From: JBAXAM01 sp964213355
GTDB lineage: Bacteria > Pseudomonadota > Gammaproteobacteria > UBA9339
DNA length: 64,000 bases
NCBI GenBank assembly: GCA_964213355.1
Contig: CAXOVY010000030.1
Span: 186,001-250,000 of the forward strand
Direction of reading: 5' to 3'
Every line of letters starts with the position of its first letter. Position 1 is the first letter of the stretch. Positions 52,421 through 60,531 of this stretch are shown here, piece by piece. The translations under genes and the position numbers were made by a program. The notes beneath the pieces are model-generated. The model saw nothing but the letters and a program-made list of their open reading frames with translations, was not told where the DNA came from and did not search any database.

Positions 52421-53551
52421 GTTTATACCCGCGATGTCGATACAGTAAGAATAGCTACGTTTGACCCCACATATAACAAGATGGTATTGCTTTCTGCCGA
52501 AGAAAATGGTTTTTCTGATGGAGCAACAGCATATAAGGTTATCGAAAAGCATAATGTAAGTGTAGCTACAAATGGAGGATTTTTTAATCGCGGAAAATAT
52601 GGGGATCCTGGATTTTTTGAGAAACTCAAAGAAAAGTTTTGGGATACGCCAGGCGTAACTGGCTATGCTTTTCCGTGTTCTATTTTGATAACTAATGGAA
52701 AACTCTTATCAGATGTGAGCCATTATCTACCTGCTGTTGGTATTAACAAAAATGGAGAAATAAAATTTGGAGAAGTAAAAGTAGTATGGTATGCCTCATG
52801 CTCTAAAAACGGATCAAAATTTATTTTAGACCGTTTTTCAGAAATAGATCATGAGACTACAAATGCTGTGATTTATTACCAAGATGAAAATAAAAATATT
52901 ACAGAAGTATCATTGTCAGGTAACAAAGTTACTAATATACAACCAGTTTTAGAAACTGATATTGTTGCCGATAAAAAGCCAAATTCTTTTTATGTGCATA
53001 ATCCATCTGCAAATATGATAAGTGAATTAAAATCATTAAATCAAGGCGATGATATTAGTATTACTTATGAACTAAAAGCTGCTGTATATACTGAGGTTGG
53101 TGAGGCTAATAGTGAAGATAATGAATTAAGTGTGTTCTTTAATAATTGCCCTTATGTGGTTTCTGGCGGTCAACTACTAATGTATAATGGTGCAGTTGAT
53201 CCTCGTAGTACCAAAATGTATGCTGGACGCGGAAGGGTATATGATATTTTTGGAACCGCCATCTGTATCCATAAAAATAAAAATCAAGTTAGCATTATAG
53301 TAGACAAAACAAAAGGGACAACAGGAGGAAGGATACCCAAAGACGCTTTTATTAAGCTCTTAGAAAATGAAAACTGTGACCAAGTAATGAGCTTAGATGG
53401 TGGCGGATCATCGACTATGATTACTAAAATCGATGGCAAATATGATGAGGTTGGTAATAGACGTGTAATATCTGATATACTTGCAGTTATGCCTCACGAG
53501 GAGCTATCTGCAGTAGTTTCAGATGTGTCTCACAAGTCATCAGATTTGTAG
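52421..53551 (+). pseudogene. Phosphodiester glycosidase (NAGPA) domain protein, 5' end removed by the IS
   Basis: The frame is open from the IS boundary (VYTRDVDTVRIATFD, before the ATG at 52481) to 53551. The protein has the two family motifs: VATNGGFFN near the start and MSLDGGGSSTM near the end. NAGPA-type domains remove GlcNAc-1-phosphate from phosphodiesters and occur in bacterial surface polysaccharide genes. The signal peptide and first part expected of such a protein are missing, cut by the IS4 element; the ATG at 52481 would still give a 356-aa product, which could be expressed but probably not exported. Confidence 0.75.
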
Positions 53552-53667
53552 AAGGTACAATTTAAAACATTAATCCAAACGTGTGTTTATAATAAATTAT
53601 ATCTATAGTGTATATAAATCTGTAGAATATAGGGTTGGAACAAGTTTAACTACGTTGGATAAAAAAT

Positions 53668-54960
53668 ATGTTAATACAGTTTACTAAGTTAAACATTTGG
53701 AAAGTTCTTACTTTCTTTTTTTTACTATTGTTTTTTCCGTCTTTATGGGCTACTGAGCAAGTTGTCAGTAATTATCAGTCTGATTCTATACCTGATAAAA
53801 GCCAGTTTGCAATTGCCGGGATGTTGAGAACCTATTTGCGAAGCGATATGTCCAAAATAGAAAAAATCCAGAGATCATATTTTGTAAAAGGGTTATATGG
53901 TGGACGTTGTGCTGGGCTTACTACCTTATGGTTATATTCCAAATTGCTATCAATGCAAAACCACGGATTAACAAACATATCGAATTCAGATGCAATAAAA
54001 AATGACAAATGGTTCTGGTCAGTCGTAGAGTTAATACTTAATTGGGATGGAAAATATACATTAAATTATGAAGAAATAGCCAGTATTGATTATTTTCTTA
54101 AAACTTTAGACTCTTTCCAAAGTGTTGAAAAGCATAAACCTGGTGTCAATACTGGAGAGCTAGATAAGATTATTCATATTATCGATCCAAAACACCAGAT
54201 AAAAAGAGAGTATGCAATCGGTTCATTATTTACTTTGAAAGAATTCCAAGATATTTTAAAGACCGAAGATTTTATTCGCGAGGGTAGGTTAGTTTTTATT
54301 ACCTCACATAATCATGCTACTGGTTTATTTAAACTAGAGGATAATTACTATTACTATAATGCAAATAGTTTAACTGGTGAATATATAACAAAATCTCTTG
54401 ATGATCTTGCTGTTACTATTTTCGTAGCAAATGGATTCGAGGAAAATACCTCATCGCCAATAGGAATTCGTATATTTTATCTTGATCAAGAAACAAAACC
54501 ATATTTACCTCCTAAGTACTTACTGAAACAGGTGACTCATGATCCAATTTCAAAACCTGGTTATGCTAATAATTATTCTGCGTTGATTATAGCAACTGAG
54601 ATTGGCAGTGTGGAATCGGTGCAGTTTTTGTTGGGTTTAGAAAAAACCGATCCTAATGCAATTAATGAAGATTATAATACAGCACTTATAATTGCTAGCA
54701 GTTACGGCTATACTGATATTGTCAAAACGCTTTTGGATGATGATAGAGTTAAAGTTAACGTAACCGATAAATATGGATATACAGCGCTTATACTAGCCAC
54801 CTATTTTGGCCATAGTGATGTTGTGAAGGCGCTTTTAGAAGACAAACATCACAGGGTTAATATTAACGCGACTGATAATAATGGCCGGACAGTACTTGAG
54901 TATGCTAAGCGCTATAATAGACTAGACATTGTTGAAATGTTGTCATCATATACAGGGTAA
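53668..54960 (+). CDS. Exported papain-like/ankyrin-repeat protein, candidate effector
   Basis: A 430-aa protein with a signal peptide (VLTFFFLLLFFPSLWA, about residues 13-28). Residues about 45-250 have the spacing of a papain-fold cysteine protease of the YopT/LifA-like sort: GGRCAGLTTLWLY (Cys81), SHNHATGLF (His216) and YYYYNANSLTGEY (Asn231/Asn233). Residues about 300-425 are three to four ankyrin repeats (NYSALIIATEIGSVESVQFLL, then NTALIIASSYGYTDIVKTLL and YTALILATYFGHSDVVKALL). Ankyrin repeats in Legionellales usually mark proteins that bind host targets. The protease assignment is by motif order only. Confidence 0.7.
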   Translation: MLIQFTKLNIWKVLTFFFLLLFFPSLWATEQVVSNYQSDSIPDKSQFAIAGMLRTYLRSDMSKIEKIQRSYFVKGLYGGRCAGLTTLWLYSKLLSMQNHGLTNISNSDAIKNDKWFWSVVELILNWDGKYTLNYEEIASIDYFLKTLDSFQSVEKHKPGVNTGELDKIIHIIDPKHQIKREYAIGSLFTLKEFQDILKTEDFIREGRLVFITSHNHATGLFKLEDNYYYYNANSLTGEYITKSLDDLAVTIFVANGFEENTSSPIGIRIFYLDQETKPYLPPKYLLKQVTHDPISKPGYANNYSALIIATEIGSVESVQFLLGLEKTDPNAINEDYNTALIIASSYGYTDIVKTLLDDDRVKVNVTDKYGYTALILATYFGHSDVVKALLEDKHHRVNINATDNNGRTVLEYAKRYNRLDIVEMLSSYTG

Positions 54961-55159
54961 GCCGGAATCAGTGACAGCCGGAATAAGCACCTGAAACTCC
55001 TATAAGAAAAATCCTCAAATTTTTCCCTACTTTTGTGACCCACTTGCAAAATTATCGCTCTTCTTCTATCTTAATCTTTTGCCTTTGTTAAAAAGCAAAT
55101 ATTCATCGCTTCTAAAATAGTTTTAATTTTTTTGATTAGCCCTTGTAGAAATATATCGT

Positions 55160-55214
55160 AAAATTGTCATTAAATTGTCATTAAATTGTCATTAAATTGT
55201 CATTAAATTGTCAT
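55160..55214. repeat. Five tandem copies of an 11-bp unit
   Basis: TAAATTGTCAT is repeated five times without a gap; the first copy differs in one base. It lies about 240 bases before the RiPP precursor and immediately before a hairpin. Confidence 0.9.
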
Positions 55215-55219
55215 TGAGA

Positions 55220-55240
55220 GCCTAGCGTTTTTAGCTAGGC
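55220..55240. terminator. Hairpin next to the 11-bp repeats
   Basis: GCCTAGC-GTTTTTA-GCTAGGC is a perfect 7-bp stem. No strong T-tract follows on either strand, so a terminator role is uncertain. Confidence 0.4.
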
Positions 55241-55451
55241 GCGGCCTTTCTTCTATTAGTATATTTTTCCTTTTACCAATTTTGCTAAACGGGCTCATTT
55301 TACCATCTTACGCACTACTTAAAGTTTGCTTAAAATTTGTTGATTTTTTTAACTAATAAACTTACCATATCATAAATGTGAAGTATATACTTTACGTAAA
55401 TGGAAGTGTTGCTTTAATTAGTCTTATTGTTTATGACATTGGAGATTAAAA

Positions 55452-55727
55452 ATGAAAAAAAACTTCATTAAAAAATTAGATGCGAAGGCTACTAGTGTAG
55501 CAACCGGAGCCAAAAAAGAAACAGTGTGTAGCTGTGGTACTGAAAAAGCAATCGGCGTTGGTATTAAATTCGATCTAACAAATCTTGAAAAATTTCGAGG
55601 TCTTTCTGACGAAGAAATTAAGGAAAGATTTAATAAAGCTATTTTGCCAGAGATAATTAAGCGGGTACGTTCCAACACTGATGGAAATTGCCCGGTTTGT
55701 AATCCCTGGTCTTACTCTGTATTTTAA
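55452..55727 (+). CDS. Candidate radical-SAM-modified RiPP precursor
   Basis: A 91-aa protein 24 bases upstream of a radical SAM/SPASM gene on the same strand. The N-terminus is basic (MKKNFIKKLDAKATSVATGA), followed by CSCG (about 27-30), a predicted helical middle (LTNLEKFRGLSDEEIKERF) and a C-terminus with CPVC (about 80-83) and the aromatic tail NPWSYSVF. Small size, two Cys-x-x/x-Cys pairs, an aromatic end and the adjacent maturase make it a precursor peptide. The tail recalls cyclophane-type cores (for example the W-x-W-S-x-S-F core of darobactin), but similarity is only in composition. GGAG lies upstream of the ATG. Confidence 0.65.
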   Translation: MKKNFIKKLDAKATSVATGAKKETVCSCGTEKAIGVGIKFDLTNLEKFRGLSDEEIKERFNKAILPEIIKRVRSNTDGNCPVCNPWSYSVF

Positions 55728-55751
55728 AGTTTTTGAATATCTACAAAATTA

Positions 55752-56894
55752 ATGAAAATTGCGCCAGCAAGTGAGAAGTTGTTCAATATTATCATCAAGC
55801 TGACTAACCGTTGTTGTTTGGCTTGTGATTATTGTTATATTGAGTCCCATCAATCAAAATATGAAGCAGGGACTGTATCTCTAGACATAATTAAAAAAGC
55901 ACTAAAGGACTATCTTTTTCTCGTTAAGATGGAACGAGGAGCAGACTTAAAAGGTCAAACAATAAAGTTAACATGGCATGGTGGTGAGCCATTATTAGCG
56001 GGGATTTCTTACTTCAAAGAGATTGTAGATTTAGAAAAATCTGTTGTTCCATCGCCTTATCGTGTTGTGAATGCACTCACTACAAATGCTGTGAAGATTA
56101 ATAATGATTGGATTGATTTTTTTAAAAAAGAAGAGTTTCAAATAGGTGTTAGTATAGATGGTCCCAAACATATTCACGATGCACACAGGAAATGGAAGGG
56201 CGGTAACGGTTCATTTGAAGATGTAATGAAAGGAATACAGTTACTTAAAGAGGGCGATATTCTTTTTGGTGCATTGAGTGTTGTAACGACTGAAAGTTAT
56301 CGTAATGCAGAAGAAATTTTCCGATTTTTTTTACATAACAATATAAAAAATTTAAATTTCATTCCATACACAACTTTTCAAAATTGGTTATCCCCGGAAG
56401 AATATACAATGTTTTGCATTAAGTTCTTTGATTTATGGTATGAACTAGATGACCCAAAATTCTATGTTCGTGATTTTGCTAATATTATTGCAAGAATTTT
56501 TGGAAGGGAAAGCAACCTTTGTGAATATACTAATTGTTTTGGGAATTATCTGGGTCTTGACACAAATGGGGATATCTATATGTGCGATCTGCTAATAGGG
56601 AACAAACAATTTTTCCTTGGTAATATTAAAGAAATGTCTTTAAGTGAAGTAATAGGATCCCCTAGATATATAGAGTTGAAACAGCTGGCTCGTACAAACG
56701 CCCCATCTTGTGGTAAGTGTAAGTGTTTTTTAATCTGTACTGGTGGATGTATGTATAGGCGTTACCTTGGAAAAGAAAATCTCCCAGGTAAAGATATTTA
56801 TTGTAGCACTAGAATTCAATTGATTGATCATATCATTAATGCTTTAAATCAATCGTATTTGTCGCAAGCGGCAAAAATAGAGATCTGTAAATAG
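55752..56894 (+). CDS. Radical SAM/SPASM peptide maturase
   Basis: A 380-aa enzyme. The radical SAM 4Fe-4S motif is C21-x3-C25-x2-C28 (in CCLACDYCYIE), followed by the GGEP-type motif WHGGEPLLAG and the SIDG motif GVSIDGPKHIHD. The C-terminal SPASM/twitch region has CEYTNCFGNYLGLDTNGD, then MCD, CGKCKC, CTGGC and a last Cys near 356, the usual set for two auxiliary clusters. The architecture is that of sulfatase-maturase/FxsB/cyclophane-forming enzymes acting on RiPP precursors. Its substrate should be the 91-aa protein just upstream. No dedicated peptidase or exporter follows. Confidence 0.88.
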   Translation: MKIAPASEKLFNIIIKLTNRCCLACDYCYIESHQSKYEAGTVSLDIIKKALKDYLFLVKMERGADLKGQTIKLTWHGGEPLLAGISYFKEIVDLEKSVVPSPYRVVNALTTNAVKINNDWIDFFKKEEFQIGVSIDGPKHIHDAHRKWKGGNGSFEDVMKGIQLLKEGDILFGALSVVTTESYRNAEEIFRFFLHNNIKNLNFIPYTTFQNWLSPEEYTMFCIKFFDLWYELDDPKFYVRDFANIIARIFGRESNLCEYTNCFGNYLGLDTNGDIYMCDLLIGNKQFFLGNIKEMSLSEVIGSPRYIELKQLARTNAPSCGKCKCFLICTGGCMYRRYLGKENLPGKDIYCSTRIQLIDHIINALNQSYLSQAAKIEICK

Positions 56895-56998
56895 TTTTAT
56901 TTTTCGCATTTACCCAATCATTAAGGTTTAGTCATGGTCTACGTAAGAGTTTATGTACCAATATAAGTTACTAATAACCATCCTGGCTGTTAAGGAAT

Positions 56999-57379
56999 TT
57001 GGTTAAAATCAAAAATCGCATTGTTGATGTCATTCTCGATATTAGTAACACCATAGGCTGTTTTTTTAATAGCACAGATGAAGTAAAAAAGATATTTGGC
57101 AAAAAATATAAAAATAGTATTCAACTGAAGCATTTTATTATTGGCAAAGAAGCCATTAATTTCATCAATACATTTCCAGAAAAGAATAAAATATATTTAT
57201 TAGCTGATAAAGAACTAATGAAACAAGATGGCTTAACTGGTATGGATGTTATAAAGCAGACGAATCTTGAACGAGCCACTTTAGTAACGAGCCATTATGC
57301 TGATATAGAGGTACAAAAATTTGCTGCTGAAAGTGGAATAGGAATATTGCCCAAAGATAAAGAGAAATTATATTTTTAA
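56999..57379 (+). CDS. Receiver-like domain protein, likely fragment
   Basis: A 126-aa product from a TTG start preceded by AAGGA. The second half resembles a response-regulator receiver: LLADKELMKQDGLTGMDVI (phosphoacceptor region), ATLVTSHYADIEVQKFAAESG and the terminal ILPKDKE with the conserved Lys. The first half lacks the usual acidic pair at the end of strand 1. It looks like the end of a hybrid histidine kinase or an eroded stand-alone receiver. Nothing in the neighbourhood supplies a kinase. Confidence 0.5.
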   Translation: MVKIKNRIVDVILDISNTIGCFFNSTDEVKKIFGKKYKNSIQLKHFIIGKEAINFINTFPEKNKIYLLADKELMKQDGLTGMDVIKQTNLERATLVTSHYADIEVQKFAAESGIGILPKDKEKLYF

Positions 57380-57456
57380 AAACAATTTTTCCAAGTAGAA
57401 AACTTACAAAACGATATCTGCAAAAGGATATTCTAGTTTAAATTTATAGGTATAAT

Positions 57457-57779
57457 ATGAGAAATAAAAACAAAAAAGATAAAATCTTTGATATAAGGCT
57501 TGATCAAGAAGAAAAAAGCTTTTAGCATTAGTTGAAGAACGTGGTGAATGGAAAAGTGTACGCAATCTTAAAGAAGAAGTGGATTTTGCAAAGAAAGCCG
57601 CTACTAATTTTTTACGTAAAGATGCCAGAATTAATATTAGGATTTCTAGCGTAGATTTAGAGCATTTAAAACACAAGGCTGTTCGTTAAGGGTTGCTATA
57701 TCAAACCCTGATTGCGAGTATCCTGCATAAGCAGGCTGCTGGACATTTTGAAGGTTGTGAAACTCAAGTGAGGTATTGA
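57457..57779 (+). pseudogene. CopG/BrnA-type antitoxin, frameshifted and with an in-frame stop
   Basis: The reading begins MRNKNKKDKIFDIRLDQEEK and stops after two more codons. One base later in phase it continues ALVEERGEWKSVRNLKEEVD, then NFLRKDARINIRISSVDLEH, and after a TAA still reads GLLYQTLIASILHKQAAG. Assembled, these pieces match the CopG-type antitoxin family (ribbon-helix-helix, NIRIS...DL.....A...GLPYQTLIASILHK). One frameshift and one nonsense change have inactivated it. No toxin gene remains next to it. Confidence 0.75.
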
Positions 57780-57782
57780 AAT

Positions 57783-57998
57783 ATGAAAAACTCAATCGTT
57801 CAATTAAGTGAATATGAGACAAATAGCGTGTTTGGTGGGGTTAAAGATACCGTGGAAACACCTAACGAAAAAACTACGTATTGTTATGGCGCTGAAATTA
57901 TGCTATTTGGCGTGATCACTGGAAATATAATTGGTATGGCTATTTATTATTTTATTATGTTGAACCAGATAAATCGATATAGGCTCAACATTAAATAA
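57783..57998 (+). CDS. Double-glycine-leader peptide 5
   Basis: A 71-aa peptide; the leader MKNSIVQLSEYETNSVFGG is a diverged form of the family leader (IVQLSE, -SVFGG). The core starts hydrophilic (VKDTVETPNEKTTYC) and has a hydrophobic glycine-containing segment (IMLFGVITGNIIGMAIYYFIML) and a basic end. GTGAGG precedes the ATG. It stands four bases upstream of an MFS transporter remnant, the only case in this window where a leader peptide is next to a transporter gene. Confidence 0.62.
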   Translation: MKNSIVQLSEYETNSVFGGVKDTVETPNEKTTYCYGAEIMLFGVITGNIIGMAIYYFIMLNQINRYRLNIK

Positions 57999-58532
57999 AC
58001 TTATGAAAAAGTTTTTTAACTATATTTTTAAAAATAAATACATTTGGTTATTAACATTTTCTTGTATCGTGATTGCTATAGTAAAAACTACTGCGCTTAA
58101 CTGGAGTCAACTATATCTATCAGAACTATGGAGTGTTCCGCCGAAAACGGAAAACTATTGGTTATTTGCGGTAACGCTCCTAGGTTTTTTGATTGCAGGA
58201 TGGTGTTCAGATAAGTTTTATAGGCCATGGATGGCTAATGTTTTATTTCATTTAGGAATGTTTCTTTTATTATTAGCCCTTTGGTTAATTCCGATTGTTG
58301 ATATTGTTCATTGGCATGGGTATTTAGTATACGGTATATATTTTTTTACTTTTGGATTACAGATACTAATATTTATTGCAACTGTTGAGTTGTCACATAA
58401 AAAGACACGTGGCACTGCCGTAGGATTCATTATGTTAATTTTTTTTGCAGCACCTGGTTTATCTAATAGACTTCTTTCAAAACCCCATTTTTCGTAGCAA
58501 AATATACATGTCTAAGTACAAGAAAGGGGGGA

Positions 58533-59371
58533 ATGATGAAATGGGAATCAATTGCAGAACTACCGTTACCGAAGTTTAGAAGGTTAACTGGAGTTAAGAA
58601 ACCTACATTTATAAAGATGGTTGGTTTACTTCAAAACGCTCATAAACAAAAGAAATCATTGGGAGGACGACCGAACAAGCTATGTATAGAAGATATGCTG
58701 TTGATGACTTTGGAATATTTAAGGGAATATAGAACCTATTTTCATATCAGCAAGAGCTATGATTTAAGCGAGAGTAATGCGTATAAAATAATCAGATGGG
58801 TTGAAGATACTCTTATAAAAAGTAGAGCTTTTAGTTTACCTGGGCGCAAGGCTTTGCTAAAAAGCGATATGGAATATGAGGTTGTTTTAGTCGATGCTAG
58901 CGAAACACCAATCCAAAGGCCTAAAAAAAACAACGGTATTTTTACTCAGGAAAAAAGAAAAGACATACTATAAAGAGTCAGATAGTAGTAAGCAAAGTTA
59001 GTCAGGTGGTGATTTGTACTAATTTTAGCAATGGTAAACGCCATGATTTTCGACTGTTCAAAGAATCAGGAGTCAGATTTTTAACAAACACAGAAGTTCT
59101 TACAGACACTGGCTATCAGGGATTAAATAAAATACATGTTAACAGTAGGTTGCCGAAGAAAAAAACTAAGAAACATCCGTTAACTTTTAAGGATAAAAGC
59201 GAGAATAAAAAGTTATCGAGTCAACGGGTTCTAAACGAAAATGTTATTGGTATGCTTAAGCGATTTAAAATTATTGCTGATAAATATCGTAATCGACGAA
59301 AGCGATTTGGTCTTAGGTTCAATCTAATTGCGGGGATTTATAACTATGAATTGGTACAGCAAGGGTTTTAA
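58533..59371 (+). CDS. IS5-family transposase, two phases
   Basis: Phase one (58533-58973) has the N-terminal KFRRLTGVKKPTFIKMV and the first catalytic Asp in VVLVDASETPI. Phase two, in the -1 frame up to 59371, has the second Asp in VLTDTGYQGL and the Glu in NENVIGMLKRF, followed by the KYRNRRKRFGLRFNLIAG motif. The phases overlap at the A6 run 58951-58956. Many IS5 relatives are made from two phases by frameshifting; here the run is not in the canonical heptamer phase, so a mutation is equally possible. Confidence 0.8.
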
Positions 59372-59388
59372 AAGAAGCCTAAAATATT

Positions 59389-59463
59389 GGTAGGCGCAAG
59401 CTTTAGCTTGCGTGTTGAGTTTGGAGCAATACTAAAAACGCAGGCTGAAGCCTGCGCCTACCG
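59389..59463. repeat. Facing pair of REP-like palindromes inside the IS5 element
   Basis: GGTAGGCGCAAGC-TTTA-GCTTGCG (about 59389-59412) and CGCAGGC-TGAA-GCCTGCGCCTACC (about 59438-59462) each form a hairpin, and the outer GGTAGGCGCA/TGCGCCTACC arms pair with each other, the arrangement of a BIME. Confidence 0.75.
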
Positions 59464-59880
59464 AAAAAAGGTTTAGGTTTAGGTTCAGTTTAAAATAAAC
59501 AACTGGCTAATTCATTTGCGCAAGATTTACAAAACTAAAAAATCAAAGTTTTGAAAGAAGTCTAATATACCTATTGGAATGGCAATACAAAATTTTGGTT
59601 GGAATTACTTTTTTGCTATGCTGTGTGGAAGCGCTATATTATCTGCATTAGGGATGTGTTTTTGTTATCCTCGAGATAATATTACAACGGCAGTTGGAAA
59701 ATAAATAATTTAGAGCCCGTTGCTGAGCGATGGAAGATAATCGCATCCAAAGTCATAAACTTTATAATCAATTAATTACGGCAACAGCATAAAACTGTTA
59801 TATCGGAGTCACGACACTAAAAAAGTGGCTTAATTTTGGCTGAATCTTTAATTCTTTTGGCGTAATAGTTGTTACTAATT

Positions 59881-60531
59881 TCATCTTACCTCTTTTTCAA
59901 TAAATGCTGGATCGACAAAAACCCGAGTCGGATTGCCGCGCTCTAGTTGTTGGTGTTTAGCCCATTGTTCTTTTATAATCTCGGTCTGTTTAGTATCATG
60001 TTGATTCACAAAAATTGCCACTAGTTTTGCTAAGGCTAATTTTTTATTCATATGCTGCGAGCGCTCTTCTCGTGCTACTGCAGTTAATCCGGTGGGAACA
60101 TGGATAACTCGTACCGCACTATCAGTGGTATTGACATGCTGACCGCCAGGACCAGTAGCACGCATAGTTTCAAATCTTAAATCTTGCTTGTTAAATTTCG
60201 TGTGATTTTCTAGCGTTTTAAATACATCAATGCCAATAAACCAATTTTTCCGCTTATGGTAAGGTCGATATGGACTAGTGGAAATCCATTGAATCGTACC
60301 TTGCCAACGCTTAATAAATAAATCTAAACCATCCCCTTGCAGTGATACTAATGCTGAAAGATAGGTGCCAACTTTATTACCGCTTTTTATCTCTAGTAGT
60401 TCAGTTTTAAGACCGAATTGCTTAGCTTCTTTGGTTAAATAAGCCGCTACTTTTGCTGTTGCTAAGGCGCATTCATCTGGACCTTGGCCAGCAGTAACTT
60501 GTAACCAACAGGAATGTAATTGATTGTTCAT
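59881..60531 (-). CDS. prfH: Peptide chain release factor homologue RF-H
   Basis: A 216-aa class I release factor homologue with the catalytic GGQ (ATGPGGQHVNTTDSAVR, about residues 129-145) but without the stop-codon-recognising domain 2 motifs. PrfH frees peptides from ribosomes whose decoding centre has been nicked, and is paired with an RtcB2 ligase that reseals the 16S rRNA. Here it overlaps the rtcB stop by one base, so they are cotranscribed. Confidence 0.95.
   Translation of the reverse strand: MNNQLHSCWLQVTAGQGPDECALATAKVAAYLTKEAKQFGLKTELLEIKSGNKVGTYLSALVSLQGDGLDLFIKRWQGTIQWISTSPYRPYHKRKNWFIGIDVFKTLENHTKFNKQDLRFETMRATGPGGQHVNTTDSAVRVIHVPTGLTAVAREERSQHMNKKLALAKLVAIFVNQHDTKQTEIIKEQWAKHQQLERGNPTRVFVDPAFIEKEVR

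Larger units (their letters stand above)
54961..55451. other. Intergenic stretch upstream of the RiPP locus
   Basis: About 490 bases without a gene. It contains a short direct repeat (AGCCGGAATCA/AGCCGGAATAA near 54960-54985), five tandem 11-bp units (55160-55214), a hairpin (55220-55240) and a very AT-rich segment before the precursor gene that probably holds its promoter (TTGATT near 55339). Confidence 0.5.
58468..59563 (+). mobile_element. IS5-family insertion sequence
   Basis: Perfect 16-bp inverted repeats (58468-58483 AGACTTCTTTCAAAAC and 59548-59563) bound it, with AAT duplicated at 58465-58467 and 59564-59566. Because the ends are symmetrical, a 5-bp TAATA duplication with ends one base further in is also possible. 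It carries a two-phase transposase and, unusually, a facing pair of REP-like palindromes in its right part. A second sequence resembling the right end lies inside at about 59364-59380. Confidence 0.85.
58003..59704 (+). pseudogene. C-terminal half of an MFS transporter, split by an IS5-type element
   Basis: The first part (58003-58467) encodes about five hydrophobic segments and the MFS loop LIAGWCSDKFYRPWMAN. The second part follows the element (59564-59704: IPIGMAIQNFGWNYFFAML and a short tail). Removing the element and one AAT copy gives one continuous frame of about 200 aa. Even so repaired it matches only the second half of a 12-helix UhpC/GlpT-like transporter (a sixth helix follows the junction), so the first half was already missing. 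The ATG at 58003 may be a fortuitous start. Confidence 0.75.

Noticed and set aside
55160..55214. CRISPR array
   Set aside because: The 11-bp units are contiguous without spacers and no cas genes are present.
59364..59380. Right end of the IS5 element at the inner end-like sequence
   Set aside because: It matches the left end imperfectly and does not restore the MFS frame; the outer 16-bp repeat at 59548-59563 is perfect and does.
59816..59884. Third gene coupled to prfH by an ATGA overlap
   Set aside because: The frame stops after two codons (ATG AAT TAG).
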